NCBI RefSeq assembly: GCF_013087515.1
Contig: NZ_JABFCN010000009.1
Span: 62,001-126,000, forward strand
Direction: 5' to 3'
Source: Rhizobium sophorae
Lineage (GTDB): Bacteria > Pseudomonadota > Alphaproteobacteria > Rhizobiales > Rhizobiaceae
DNA: 64,000 nt
Positions 31,900 through 40,210 of this stretch are shown one piece after another. Under the pieces are notes generated by a model. The model was not told the DNA's origin. It saw only the letters and a list, made by a program, of their open reading frames with translations, and did not search any database. Both the position numbers and the translations under genes were made by a program. Positions within the stretch are counted from its first letter, which is position 1; the number at the start of each line of letters is the position of its first letter.

Positions 31900-32370
31900 A
31901 TGTCCGATGAAATTGCAGCGCGCCTGACTGAGATGGGGATAACCCTGCCCGAAGCCGCAGCACCGGCTGCAAATTACGTTCCCTATGTCATCAGCGGCAA
32001 TCTTCTCTACATCTCCGGCCAACTGCCACTCGAAGGCGGCAAGGTCACTATCTCGGGCCATCTCGGCAAAACCGTCGACGTTGCAACAGGCCAGCGCGGC
32101 GCCGAACTCTGCGCCATCAACATCCTTGCCCAGGCGAAGGCGGCACTTGGCGGCAATCTCGGCCGCATCCGGCGCGTCATCAAGCTGAACGGCTTCGTCG
32201 CCTCGGCGCCCGACTTCGTCGAGCAGCATCTCGTCATCAACGGCGCTTCGAACCTGATTGCCGGCGTGCTTGGCGAGGCCGGCAAACATGCGCGTGCCGC
32301 CGTCGGCATGGCCGCCCTGCCGCTGAACGCCGCCGTCGAGATTGATGCTATCATGGAAATCGCAGAATGA
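31900..32370 (+). CDS. RidA/YjgF-family protein, larger (about 155 aa) subtype
   Basis: 156 aa from ATG 31900, with GGAG-like purines upstream. The fold (chorismate-mutase-like trimer) is indicated by YVPYVISGNLLYISGQLP and GEAGKHARAAVGMAALP. The conserved Arg in KHARAAVG corresponds to the one that binds the carboxylate of enamine/imine substrates in RidA proteins. It is likely to clear reactive intermediates. Its stop overlaps the next gene by 4 bp (ATGA). Confidence 0.85.
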   Translation: MSDEIAARLTEMGITLPEAAAPAANYVPYVISGNLLYISGQLPLEGGKVTISGHLGKTVDVATGQRGAELCAINILAQAKAALGGNLGRIRRVIKLNGFVASAPDFVEQHLVINGASNLIAGVLGEAGKHARAAVGMAALPLNAAVEIDAIMEIAE

Positions 32371-33086
32371 CTAATGCAGACTGGATCAGGGACCTGCCGG
32401 TCGCCCACCGCGGCTATCACGACCTCAACCGACTCGTCTGGGAAAATACGCTTTCGGCCTTCGCGCGCGCCGTCGAAGCCGGCTTTGCGATCGAGTGCGA
32501 TCTGCATTACGCCTCCGACGGCGTACCGGTCATCTTTCACGACGAGGACCTGCAGCGCCTGTGCAATCTCAACGGCGATATCCGCGAGCGCACCTCCCGG
32601 GAACTCGGACTGATCGCCATCGGCGGCACGCGCGACAAGGTGCCGACGCTGCGCCATCTCCTCGATCTCGTCGAGGGCAAGGTGCCGCTGGTGCTGGAGC
32701 TGAAGGGGCGCGAGGCCGATGACGAAGGTTTCGCCGAAGCCGTGCTCGAAGTCCTCGAAGGTTATGAGGGCAAGGCGGCGCTGATGAGCTTCGACCATTG
32801 GCTGCTGCGCGATCTGAAAGCGCTTGGTTCCCCCTACCCACTTGGGCTGACCGCCAACGGCAACACGCCGGAGGAGTTCAGGACGCATGCGGATGCGATG
32901 GAGATCGGTCTCGATTTCATCTCCTATTATTATGACGACCTGCCGAATGCCTTCATCACAGGTCAACGCGAAAAGGGCATTCCCGTCATCACCTGGACGG
33001 TGCGTGACGAAGAGGCGCGCCGACGCACATTCGCCAATGCAGACCAGATGACCTTCGAAGGCTTCGATCCGCGTGTGCCTGCTTGA
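32367..33086 (+). CDS. Glycerophosphodiester phosphodiesterase
   Basis: 239 aa. The N-terminal catalytic motif is complete: VAHRGYHDLNRLVWENTLSA, then FAIECDLHYASDGVPVIFHD (His, Arg, Glu, Asp and His of the TIM-barrel active site). It cleaves glycerophosphodiesters from phospholipid turnover to glycerol-3-phosphate and an alcohol. It has no signal peptide and so is cytoplasmic, like UgpQ. It is translationally coupled to ridA. Confidence 0.9.
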   Translation: MTNADWIRDLPVAHRGYHDLNRLVWENTLSAFARAVEAGFAIECDLHYASDGVPVIFHDEDLQRLCNLNGDIRERTSRELGLIAIGGTRDKVPTLRHLLDLVEGKVPLVLELKGREADDEGFAEAVLEVLEGYEGKAALMSFDHWLLRDLKALGSPYPLGLTANGNTPEEFRTHADAMEIGLDFISYYYDDLPNAFITGQREKGIPVITWTVRDEEARRRTFANADQMTFEGFDPRVPA

Positions 33087-33163
33087 CGCTCGCTTTTTGG
33101 CCAAGATCATGCGCAGACTGAAGCAGAGCCGAGACCATCCCCCAAAGGCTTCGCATTTGCTCC

Positions 33164-34354
33164 ATGACTGATGAACTATCCATTCGCGTAGAACGCTCCT
33201 TCACCGCGATTTCCCCGGAGAGCTGGTCCAGGCTTTCCGGGGCATCGAAGACTTGCGGCACGCTTGCCTACAACCCCTTCGTTTCGCACGCATTTTTATC
33301 GTCGCTGGAGGAATCCGGCTCGGCCGATGCCCATACCGGCTGGCTTGGCCACCACCTGATGCTCGAAACCGATCGCGGCGAACTGGTCGGCGCCCTGCCC
33401 GGCTATCTCAAGAGCCACAGCCAGGGCGAATATGTCTTCGACCATGGCTGGGCCGACGCCTTCGAGCGAGCCGGCGGGCGTTATTACCCCAAACTTCAGT
33501 GCTCTATTCCGTTCACGCCGGCGACAGGCCCGCGTCTTCTTGTCGCCGAAGGCTTGCAGCGGCTGCCGATCCAGAGCGCCATCGCCGAAAGCCTGAAGGA
33601 AGTCGTGCGCCGGCTCGGCATCTCCTCGGCCCATATCACCTTCGTGCCGGACGAAGAGATCGGCGTCTTCGAGATGGACGGCTATCTGCACCGCACCGAC
33701 CAGCAGTTCCATTTCATCAATGACGGCTATGCCGATCACGAGGCGTTTCTGGAAACGCTGGCCTCGCGCAAACGCAAGGCGCTGCGCAAGGAGCGTCGCG
33801 CCGCGCTCGAAAACGGCATCAGCATAGACTGGCTGACCGGCCGCGACCTGACGGAACGCATCTGGGATCAGTTCTTCAAATTCTACATGGATACCGGCGG
33901 CCGCAAGTGGGGCCGGCCCTACCTCACCCGCAAGTTCTATTCGCTGATCGGTGAGCGCATGGCCGACGACATCCTGCTGGTCATGGCCAAGCGCGACGGG
34001 CGCTATATCGCCGGCGCGATCAACTTCATCGGCGGCGATACGCTCTACGGCCGTCACTGGGGCTGCATCGAGGATCACCCCTTCCTGCATTTCGAGGTCT
34101 GCTATCACCAGGCGATCGACTTCGCTCTGTCGAAAGGGCTGAAAAGGGTCGAGGCCGGAGCGCAAGGCGAACACAAGCTCGCCCGCGGTTACCTGCCGGT
34201 GACAACGCATTCTGCCCATTATGTCGCTCATGCCGGCCTTCGCCGGGCGATCGGCGACTATCTCGCCCGCGAGCGCGCCGATGTCGAACAGATGAGCGAG
34301 TTGCTGACCGAGCACAGCCCTTTCCGCAAGGGCGAACGTCAGCAGGAGGATTGA
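33164..34354 (+). CDS. FemAB/GNAT-like N-acyltransferase, PF04339 type
   Basis: 396 aa. Two GNAT-like halves are suggested: an N-terminal one (LEESGSADAHTGWLGHHLML) and a C-terminal one with RYIAGAINFIGGDTLYGRH and GLKRVEAGAQGEHKLARGY. The family was labelled peptidoglycan biosynthesis or recognition from distant likeness to FemAB; its true substrate is unknown. It follows the phosphodiesterase gene by 77 bp. Confidence 0.8.
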   Translation: MTDELSIRVERSFTAISPESWSRLSGASKTCGTLAYNPFVSHAFLSSLEESGSADAHTGWLGHHLMLETDRGELVGALPGYLKSHSQGEYVFDHGWADAFERAGGRYYPKLQCSIPFTPATGPRLLVAEGLQRLPIQSAIAESLKEVVRRLGISSAHITFVPDEEIGVFEMDGYLHRTDQQFHFINDGYADHEAFLETLASRKRKALRKERRAALENGISIDWLTGRDLTERIWDQFFKFYMDTGGRKWGRPYLTRKFYSLIGERMADDILLVMAKRDGRYIAGAINFIGGDTLYGRHWGCIEDHPFLHFEVCYHQAIDFALSKGLKRVEAGAQGEHKLARGYLPVTTHSAHYVAHAGLRRAIGDYLARERADVEQMSELLTEHSPFRKGERQQED

Positions 34355-34394
34355 CGCCACCGCACCGGCCGCGCTATCCGCTCAACGACGCATA

Positions 34395-34489
34395 TTCCTT
34401 AAATCGGAATCGATTTAAGGATAAAACTTTGCAGCAATTCAAAGTGCGACAGCGTCCTTTGCGCGTTTGAAAAGACGCACGGCGCTGTG
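34395..34489. repeat. Intergenic palindromic repeat, type C, full copy
   Basis: CCTTAAATCG (34397-34406) is exactly inverted at 34411-34420 (CGATTTAAGG). A second, imperfect palindrome follows (ACAGCG to CGCTGT). A shortened copy lies at 51670-51703. It sits between the acyltransferase and HIT genes. Confidence 0.75.
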
Positions 34490-34509
34490 AAAAACGAGGA
34501 GATTTCGTG

Positions 34510-34941
34510 ATGACCAGCCCGGCCGCTTATGACGACAACAACATCTTCGCCAAGATCCTCCGCGGCGAAATCCCCTCACACCGGGTTTACGAGGATGAGC
34601 ATACCATCGCCTTCATGGATGTGATGCCGCAGGCGCCGGGCCATGTGCTCGTCCTTCCGAAGGCGGCGTCGCGCAATATTCTGGATGCCGATCCAGCCAC
34701 CCTTACCCATGCGATCATCGTCGTCCAGAAGATCGCCAATGCGGTGAAAGACGTCTTCGACGCCGATGGCGTGTTCATCGCCCAGTTCAACGAGCCGGCC
34801 GCCGGTCAAACGGTGTTCCATCTACATTTCCACGTTATCCCGCGGCATGAGGGCATGGCCCTCAAGCCGCATTCCGGCAAAATGGAGGACGGTGCCGTGC
34901 TGGCCGGCAATGCCGAAAAGATCAGGGCGGCACTGACGTAA
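34510..34941 (+). CDS. HIT-family (histidine triad) nucleotide-binding protein
   Basis: 143 aa from ATG 34510, with GAGGAG 8 bp upstream; a GTG directly before it is less likely. The histidine triad HLHFHVIP near residue 98 is complete. The N-terminal IFAKILRGEIPSHRVYEDE segment is typical of the Hint/HinT branch, which hydrolyses purine nucleotide phosphoramidates and aminoacyl-adenylates. Confidence 0.93.
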   Translation: MTSPAAYDDNNIFAKILRGEIPSHRVYEDEHTIAFMDVMPQAPGHVLVLPKAASRNILDADPATLTHAIIVVQKIANAVKDVFDADGVFIAQFNEPAAGQTVFHLHFHVIPRHEGMALKPHSGKMEDGAVLAGNAEKIRAALT

Positions 34942-34979
34942 GGTCGGCCCTGCCGGTATCTAGCTCGGATGCCTCGCGT

Positions 34980-35123
34980 TTGCGTGCGGTCGTCAGTCAA
35001 TCGATTACCGGCGAGCCTCCTCAGAGGGGCGGCATCCTGGCAGCGCTCCGCCGCTCTCCCATGGTCGGCGCAGATCTCGACCTCACGCGCCCTCGTGAGG
35101 AAGGTCGCAAAGTCGATCCTTGA
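34980..35123 (+). pseudogene. Probable antitoxin remnant upstream of the PIN toxin
   Basis: The frame that ends in TGA at 35121-35123 reads GGILAALRRSPMVGADLD then LTRPREEGRKVDP, which looks like the toxin-binding tail of a Phd/VapB-type antitoxin. There is no ATG and no DNA-binding domain upstream; the frame only runs back into the HIT gene. The 5' limit given (TTG 34980) is arbitrary. The stop shares one base with the toxin ATG (TGATG), the coupling expected of an antitoxin-toxin pair. Identification as antitoxin is inference from position and the tail. Confidence 0.45.
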
Positions 35124-35551
35124 TGCGCTATCTGCTCGACACGAACATTCTCAGCATTGTCACCAAGCCGGCGCCATCGGAGTCCCTGCTGGCCTGGATG
35201 GCCGCTCAGACCGACACAGACCTCTTCATTTCCTCCCTTACCGTCGCCGAGATCCGATGCGGCGTTCTCGATAACCCTGCCGGCAAGAAGCGCGATCAGT
35301 TGGAGGCATGGTTTTCAGGGCCGGAGGGTCCGCAGGCCCTATTTGCCGATCGTATCCTCGCATTCGACGAGAAGGCCGGTCTGATCTGGGCACGGCTGAT
35401 GGCTGATGGAAGGACCAAAGGCCGACCACGCAGCGGCCTCGACATGATCATCGCGGCTGTCGCCGAGGCCAACGGATGCATTGTCGTCACGGATAACGAG
35501 AAAGATTTCGACGGGATCGATATCGTCAATCCGCTGCGATATCCTTCATGA
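35123..35551 (+). CDS. vapC: PIN-domain ribonuclease toxin, VapC family
   Basis: 142 aa from ATG 35123. The four acidic PIN residues are present: Asp6 (LLDTN), Glu43 (VAEIRCG), Asp107 (GLDMIIAA) and Asp124 (VTDNEKDF). VapC toxins cut tRNA or rRNA and are held inactive by a VapB-type partner encoded just upstream. Here only a short antitoxin-like tail precedes it. The toxin frame itself is intact. Confidence 0.88.
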   Translation: MRYLLDTNILSIVTKPAPSESLLAWMAAQTDTDLFISSLTVAEIRCGVLDNPAGKKRDQLEAWFSGPEGPQALFADRILAFDEKAGLIWARLMADGRTKGRPRSGLDMIIAAVAEANGCIVVTDNEKDFDGIDIVNPLRYPS

Positions 35552-35629
35552 CCGGTATCCCCTATCCCATCGTTCCCGTTGACGCTCTTCTCGACTGAAT
35601 TTCTTTCGCACCTCTGAATGGACAAAATC

Positions 35630-35920
35630 ATGATCCGCCACACTGTAGCATTCCGCCTGAAGCACGAAGCTGGCTCGGCCGAAGAAACGTCATTCCTCGC
35701 TGGCGCGCTGGTGCTTGCCAATATCCCGAGCGTTCGGAATTTCGAGCAGCTTCGGCAGACGAGTCCAAAGAATGATTTTACCTTCGGCTTCTCGATGGAG
35801 TTCGACGATCAGGCTGGCTATGACGTCTACAACGTCCATCCACTGCATGTCGCCTTCGTGCGCGACCGCTGGGTGCCCGAGGTCGCCGACTTTCTCGAGA
35901 TCGACTACACCGAACTCTGA
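35630..35920 (+). CDS. Dabb-family (stress-responsive A/B barrel) protein
   Basis: 96 aa from ATG 35630 (MIRHTVAFRLK); a further Met four codons upstream is possible. The small dimeric alpha-beta barrel is indicated by IRHTVAF, FEQLRQTSPKNDFTFGFSMEF and YNVHPLHVAFV. The role of most bacterial members is unknown. It ends before a bidirectional terminator shared with clpA. Confidence 0.82.
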   Translation: MIRHTVAFRLKHEAGSAEETSFLAGALVLANIPSVRNFEQLRQTSPKNDFTFGFSMEFDDQAGYDVYNVHPLHVAFVRDRWVPEVADFLEIDYTEL

Positions 35921-35945
35921 AAGGGCGCATGTAGATCCGGAAACG

Positions 35946-35973
35946 AAAAAGGCCGCGGGTGACGCGGCCTTTT
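35946..35973. terminator. Bidirectional terminator between the Dabb gene and clpA
   Basis: A 7-bp stem GGCCGCG/CGCGGCC (35951-35957 with 35963-35969) is flanked by A5 on the left and T4 on the right, so it can serve both strands. Confidence 0.82.
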
Positions 35974-35992
35974 CCAATTCGGTGACGGTATC

Positions 35993-38485
35993 TTACTTCT
36001 TGCGTGGAACCTTCGGAACCGCGCTTCCCTTCTTCGGGGCGTCGCGGACCTCAGGCTCGGCCTGCGGCACCGCTTTGGCGCGGGTCTTGCGGGCCGCCTT
36101 CGTCTTCAGCTCGCCGTCATCCCCATCATCGCCTTCGGGATGCACGACCTCGGCTTCGGGCTTCGGCTTGATCGGCGCCGTTTCCGAAATGGCTTCGAGC
36201 ACGATGCCGGGTTTGCCGTCTTCCTTCGGGCCGACGGTGACGTTGACGACGCCGCCCTTCTTCAGCTTGCCGAAGAGGATTTCGTTGGCGAGCGGCTTCT
36301 TGATCGTATCCTGAATGACGCGAGCAAGCGGGCGGGCGCCCATCTTCTCGTCGTAACCCTTTTCCGCCAGCCAGGCGATCGCGTCCTCATGCAGGTCGAA
36401 GGTGACGTTCCTTTCGGAAAGCTGGGCCTCCAGCTGCATGATGAACTTCTGCACGACCTTGTGGATGACGGCCGTCGGCAACGCCGCGAAAGGAATGATC
36501 GCGTCGAGACGGTTGCGGAATTCCGGCGTGAAGAGACGGGTCAGCGCCTCTTCGTCCTCGCCGGTGCGCTTGGACGAGCCGAAGCCGATCGCCGCCTTGG
36601 CCATTTCGGATGCGCCCGCATTGGTCGTCATGATCAGGATGACGTTGCGGAAGTCGATCTTCTTGCCGTTATGGTCGGTCAGCGTGCCGTGGTCCATGAC
36701 CTGCAAGAGGATATTGTAGATGTCGGGATGCGCTTTCTCGATTTCGTCGAGCAGGACCACGCAATGCGGATGCTGATCGACGCCATCGGTCAAAAGGCCG
36801 CCCTGGTCGAAGCCGACATAGCCGGGAGGTGCGCCGAGCAGACGCGAAACCGTATGCCGCTCCATATATTCCGACATGTCGAAGCGCAGCAATTCGACGC
36901 CGAGCGACGAGGCAAGCTGCTTTGCCACCTCGGTCTTGCCGACGCCGGTCGGACCGGAGAAGACATAGGCGCCGATCGGCTTGTTCGGCTCGCGAAGACC
37001 GGCACGCGCCAGCTTGATCGAGGTCGAAAGGGCTTCGATCGCGATATCCTGGCCGTAGACCACCGAACGCAGTTCCTGCTCGAGATTGGCGAGCACGGCT
37101 TCGTCGTCCTTGGAGACGGTCTTCGGCGGAATGCGCGCCATCGTGGCGACCGTCGCCTCGATCTCCTTTTCGGTGATCAGCTTGCGGCGCTTCGACGGCG
37201 GCAGCAGCATCTGGGCCGCACCGGTTTCGTCGATCACGTCGATCGCCTTGTCGGGCAGCTTGCGGTCGGAGATGTAACGGGCCGACAGTTCGACCGCCGA
37301 CTTGATGGCGTCGTTCGAATAACGCAGGTGGTGATATTCCTCGAAATAAGGCTTCAGGCCCTTCATGATCTCGATCGCATCATCGATCGACGGCTCGCTG
37401 ACATCGATCTTCTGGAAACGACGGACCAGTGCCCGGTCCTTCTCGAAGAACTGGCGGTATTCCTTGTAGGTGGTCGAGCCGATGCAGCGAATCGCGCCCG
37501 ATGACAGGGCCGGCTTCAGGAGGTTCGATGCATCCATTGCGCCGCCCGAGGTGGCGCCGGCGCCGATCACCGTGTGGATCTCGTCGATGAAAAGCACGGC
37601 GCCCGGATATTCCTCCAGTTCCTTGACGACCTGCTTCAGGCGTTCCTCGAAATCGCCGCGGTAGCGCGTGCCGGCCAGGAGCGTGCCCATGTCGAGCGAG
37701 AAGATCGTCGCATCGGCAAGCGCTTCCGGAACCTTGCCTTCGACGATGCGCTTGGCAAGGCCTTCGGCGATCGCCGTCTTGCCGACGCCGGGATCACCGA
37801 CATAGAGCGGATTGTTCTTCGAACGGCGGCACAGGATCTGGATCGTGCGGCTGACCTCGGCGTGACGGCCGATCAGCGGATCGATCTTGCCGCCCTTGGC
37901 CTTCTCGTTGAGATTGACGCAATAGGCCTTGAGCGCATCCTGCTGCTTCTTCGGGCCGCCCTCTTCCTCGCCGCCGCGCGCCGTCGGCTTACTGCTTTCG
38001 GCTTCCTCCTCGGCGCCGCGCGGGGGACGCACATCCGAAGCGCCCGGCCGCTTGCCGATGCCATGGGAGATATAGTTGACGGCATCGTAGCGGGTCATCT
38101 CCTGCTCCTGCAGGAAATAGGCGGCATGGCTTTCGCGCTCGGCGAAAATGGCGACGAGCACGTTAGCGCCGGTCACCTCCTCGCGGCCGGACGATTGCAC
38201 GTGGATGACGGCACGCTGGATGACGCGCTGGAAGCCGGAGGTCGGCTTCGAATCCTCGTCATAACCGGTGATCAGGTTGGAAAGTTCGTTATCGACATAT
38301 TCGACGAGCGTCTTGCGCAACGCGTCGAGATCGACATTGCAGGCACCCATGACCGCGGCCGCATCGGCATCGTCGATCAGGGCGAGCAGCAGATGCTCGA
38401 GCGTCGCATATTCGTGGTGCCGCTCGTTGGCAAAGGTCAGTGCCTGATGGAGCGCCTTCTCTAAACTAGGCGAAAATGTTGGCAC
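35993..38485 (-). CDS. clpA: ATP-dependent Clp protease ATP-binding subunit ClpA
   Basis: 830 aa from GTG 38485, with GAGG 8 bp upstream. It has the N-terminal repeat domain (1-145), a first AAA+ module (GDPGVGKTAIAEG) and a second (GPTGVGKTEVAKQ). The IGF-type ClpP-docking loop is visible as AAIGFGSS in the second module. There is no middle coiled coil of ClpB type. A Lys/Ala/Pro tail of about 60 residues extends the C-terminus. It unfolds substrates for ClpP and follows clpS by 10 bp. Confidence 0.96.
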   Translation of the reverse strand: MPTFSPSLEKALHQALTFANERHHEYATLEHLLLALIDDADAAAVMGACNVDLDALRKTLVEYVDNELSNLITGYDEDSKPTSGFQRVIQRAVIHVQSSGREEVTGANVLVAIFAERESHAAYFLQEQEMTRYDAVNYISHGIGKRPGASDVRPPRGAEEEAESSKPTARGGEEEGGPKKQQDALKAYCVNLNEKAKGGKIDPLIGRHAEVSRTIQILCRRSKNNPLYVGDPGVGKTAIAEGLAKRIVEGKVPEALADATIFSLDMGTLLAGTRYRGDFEERLKQVVKELEEYPGAVLFIDEIHTVIGAGATSGGAMDASNLLKPALSSGAIRCIGSTTYKEYRQFFEKDRALVRRFQKIDVSEPSIDDAIEIMKGLKPYFEEYHHLRYSNDAIKSAVELSARYISDRKLPDKAIDVIDETGAAQMLLPPSKRRKLITEKEIEATVATMARIPPKTVSKDDEAVLANLEQELRSVVYGQDIAIEALSTSIKLARAGLREPNKPIGAYVFSGPTGVGKTEVAKQLASSLGVELLRFDMSEYMERHTVSRLLGAPPGYVGFDQGGLLTDGVDQHPHCVVLLDEIEKAHPDIYNILLQVMDHGTLTDHNGKKIDFRNVILIMTTNAGASEMAKAAIGFGSSKRTGEDEEALTRLFTPEFRNRLDAIIPFAALPTAVIHKVVQKFIMQLEAQLSERNVTFDLHEDAIAWLAEKGYDEKMGARPLARVIQDTIKKPLANEILFGKLKKGGVVNVTVGPKEDGKPGIVLEAISETAPIKPKPEAEVVHPEGDDGDDGELKTKAARKTRAKAVPQAEPEVRDAPKKGSAVPKVPRKK

Positions 38486-38495
38486 GTTCAGATCC

Positions 38496-38852
38496 TCACT
38501 TCTTTTCCATGACGCATTGCAGCGGATGCTGGTGTTGCCGGGCGAAGTCCATCACCTGGCTGACCTTCGTTTCCGCTACCTCGTATGTGAATATTCCGCA
38601 TTCGCCGACGCCGTGGTTATGGACATGGAGCATGATGCGGGTGGCACTTTCACGATCCTTCTGAAAAAAACGCTCCAGAATATGGATGACGAATTCCATG
38701 GGAGTGTAGTCGTCATTCAAAAGCAGCACGCGATAGAGGTTGGGCTTCTTGGTCTTCGGCTTGGTGCGTGTGATGACCGAGGTTCGATTTGCGTTGTCCC
38801 CGTTCCTTTCGCTGTCGTTCTGCATCCGGATCGGCTTTGCGATCATTGTCAT
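38496..38852 (-). CDS. clpS: ClpA adaptor ClpS
   Basis: 118 aa (or 116 from ATG 38846). It delivers N-degron substrates to ClpAP. The core [22 protein letters not shown] forms the binding pocket for the N-terminal residue, and [15 protein letters not shown] is also conserved. The N-terminal extension is unstructured, as in other ClpS proteins. It forms an operon with clpA. Confidence 0.95.
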   Translation of the reverse strand: MTMIAKPIRMQNDSERNGDNANRTSVITRTKPKTKKPNLYRVLLLNDDYTPMEFVIHILERFFQKDRESATRIMLHVHNHGVGECGIFTYEVAETKVSQVMDFARQHQHPLQCVMEKK

Positions 38853-39010
38853 TCATTCCTCAAGCAATCCGGCAGAGCATGGGAGGGTGCTTTTCCCGCC
38901 GAATATCTGAAACACTAACTTAGTTCATAATAGGCTGATTTTAAGCCCCCTGTCAGACACTGCAATCAAGAAATGGCCCGCATGCACGGGAAAGACCAAA
39001 AAAGTCCCCG

Positions 39011-39110
39011 AAGCATGTCGCGCAAAACCGTGCAACGGTTTTGCGCGACATGCGTAAAAACAAAGACCTAAAGCGCGAAGGGCGAATCTGAAAGATTGCG
39101 ACGTGCTTTA
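39011..39110. repeat. Intergenic palindromic repeat, type B, copy 1
   Basis: A 100-bp element begins with a perfect 19-bp hairpin (39013-39031 with 39035-39053, 3-nt loop) and continues with CAAAGACCTAAAGCGC and GCGAATCTGAAAGAT. The same succession is found inverted at 49419-49523. It occupies the middle of the 369-bp gap between the phasin and clpS genes. The rest of that gap holds the phasin terminator and nothing else recognised. Confidence 0.82.
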
Positions 39111-39145
39111 GCCGATCCCAGCGGGCGCCGCAGCGAAAGTGGAAA

Positions 39146-39177
39146 CAAAAAGACCGGCTACAGATGCGTAGCCGGTC
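39146..39177 (-). terminator. Terminator of the phasin gene
   Basis: A 9-bp stem GACCGGCTA/TAGCCGGTC (39152-39160 with 39169-39177) is followed by TTTTTG on the minus strand. Confidence 0.78.
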
Positions 39178-39221
39178 CTCGTTTTTCAATATGTAGCGCA
39201 GGTTGCGCTTTAGAAATCATT

Positions 39222-39593
39222 TCATGCAGCAGCAGGCGTCGCCGACGGCGCAGACTTGGCGGTCTTGACGACGGCAGCGGCGATCGGCGCTTCATAGGGC
39301 TTATAGGCTGATTTGGCGAGATCGGCATACATCTCACTGAGCTTCGTCGTCTCGGAGACAAAACCTTCAAAATATGCCTTAACGTAGTTCGTCTGCAGCT
39401 CGAAAGCGGCCTCGAAGCTCTTGACGCCGGCCAGCGTCTCGAAATGCGTCACCGCGTCCTGAAAGGATTTCTTCGAATATTCAGTGGCTTCAGCGGCGAT
39501 CGCCTGAAAGCCCTTGGTCGTGTCGGAATAGGTTCTCAGTGCCGTGTCCACGGCTTCCTTGCTCTTCTTGTTAGCATCGTCAAAGTTGAACAT
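39222..39593 (-). CDS. Phasin-family protein
   Basis: 123 aa from ATG 39593, with GGAGG 7 bp upstream. It is an amphipathic helical protein (FDDANKKSKEAVDTALRTYSD, FQDAVTHFETLAGVKSFEAAFELQ) with an Ala/Pro/Thr tail, which matches the phasin_2 family. Such proteins coat polyhydroxybutyrate granules. No phb genes are nearby. The 273 bp upstream (39594-39866) include its promoter and the DUF3126 terminator; nothing else was seen there. Confidence 0.88.
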   Translation of the reverse strand: MFNFDDANKKSKEAVDTALRTYSDTTKGFQAIAAEATEYSKKSFQDAVTHFETLAGVKSFEAAFELQTNYVKAYFEGFVSETTKLSEMYADLAKSAYKPYEAPIAAAVVKTAKSAPSATPAAA

Positions 39594-39812
39594 TAGCCAT
39601 CCTCCGTTGGGCTGTTGGTGGCGGCAGGGTAGCTGCAATGCACAAATAGTCAAGTAGTCTTGTGCGCTGCAAAACATCTACTGGTTGCATTACAATAACA
39701 TAACAAAGCCTGCGAGCCGGGGCACGTACGTCTTTAACTGATTTTGCTAAAATATATCAGAATGCCGCAACCGGAAGTTTTGAATAAATTCTCTCTTTGA
39801 ATCGAAAAAACG

Positions 39813-39849
39813 AAAAAGGACCGAACGGATCGCGCCGTTCGGTCCTTTT
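39813..39849. terminator. Terminator after the DUF3126 gene
   Basis: A 15-bp inverted repeat AAAAGGACCGAACGG/CCGTTCGGTCCTTTT gives a strong hairpin with A and T tracts on the two sides. It lies 17 bp after the stop of the minus-strand gene. Confidence 0.85.
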
Positions 39850-39866
39850 GAAGCTTTCGAACGCGA

Positions 39867-40070
39867 TCAGAGATCGACGTCAAGGATCGCCATCGAAAAG
39901 TTGTAGGAGCGGTCGCCGTCCTCGTCATCGATATAGACGACACCCAGAAATTCTTCGCCGAGATAGACTTCCGCAGAATCATCCTTGCGCGGACGCGCCT
40001 TGACGATCATCTGCGGGTTGAACATGCGCTTGAAATAGGCGTCGAGCTTCTTGATTTCTTCTGGCTTCAC
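39867..40070 (-). CDS. DUF3126 family protein
   Basis: 67 aa from GTG 40070. GGAG lies about 7 bp upstream and there is no in-frame ATG that fits; the only nearby ATG is in another frame. The sequence KPEEIKKLDAYFKRMFNP at the start and EVYLGEEFLGVVYIDDEDGD later is typical of this small, conserved alphaproteobacterial family. The function is unknown. It follows cysE on the same strand by 140 bp. Confidence 0.85.
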   Translation of the reverse strand: MKPEEIKKLDAYFKRMFNPQMIVKARPRKDDSAEVYLGEEFLGVVYIDDEDGDRSYNFSMAILDVDL

Positions 40071-40210
40071 TCTGTCATCTCCGTAAGCGGTCTTGATTGG
40101 CCGCTTCTTGCACAGGAAATGCAGCGGTGTAAAGGCAAGGTTGCCGTTTGCTGATGGCCCTCCCGCTCGGATCCCGCCGACTTTTCCTATCCTTAGTTTC
40201 CAACGGGCGC

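Noticed and set aside
34969..35274. A 101-codon frame beginning with ATG before the PIN toxin
   Set aside because: It runs out of frame through the toxin gene; the antitoxin-like tail lies in another frame.
36140..37504. A 454-codon open frame opposite clpA
   Set aside because: Same reason: the clpA frame has all ClpA motifs, and the antisense product has none.
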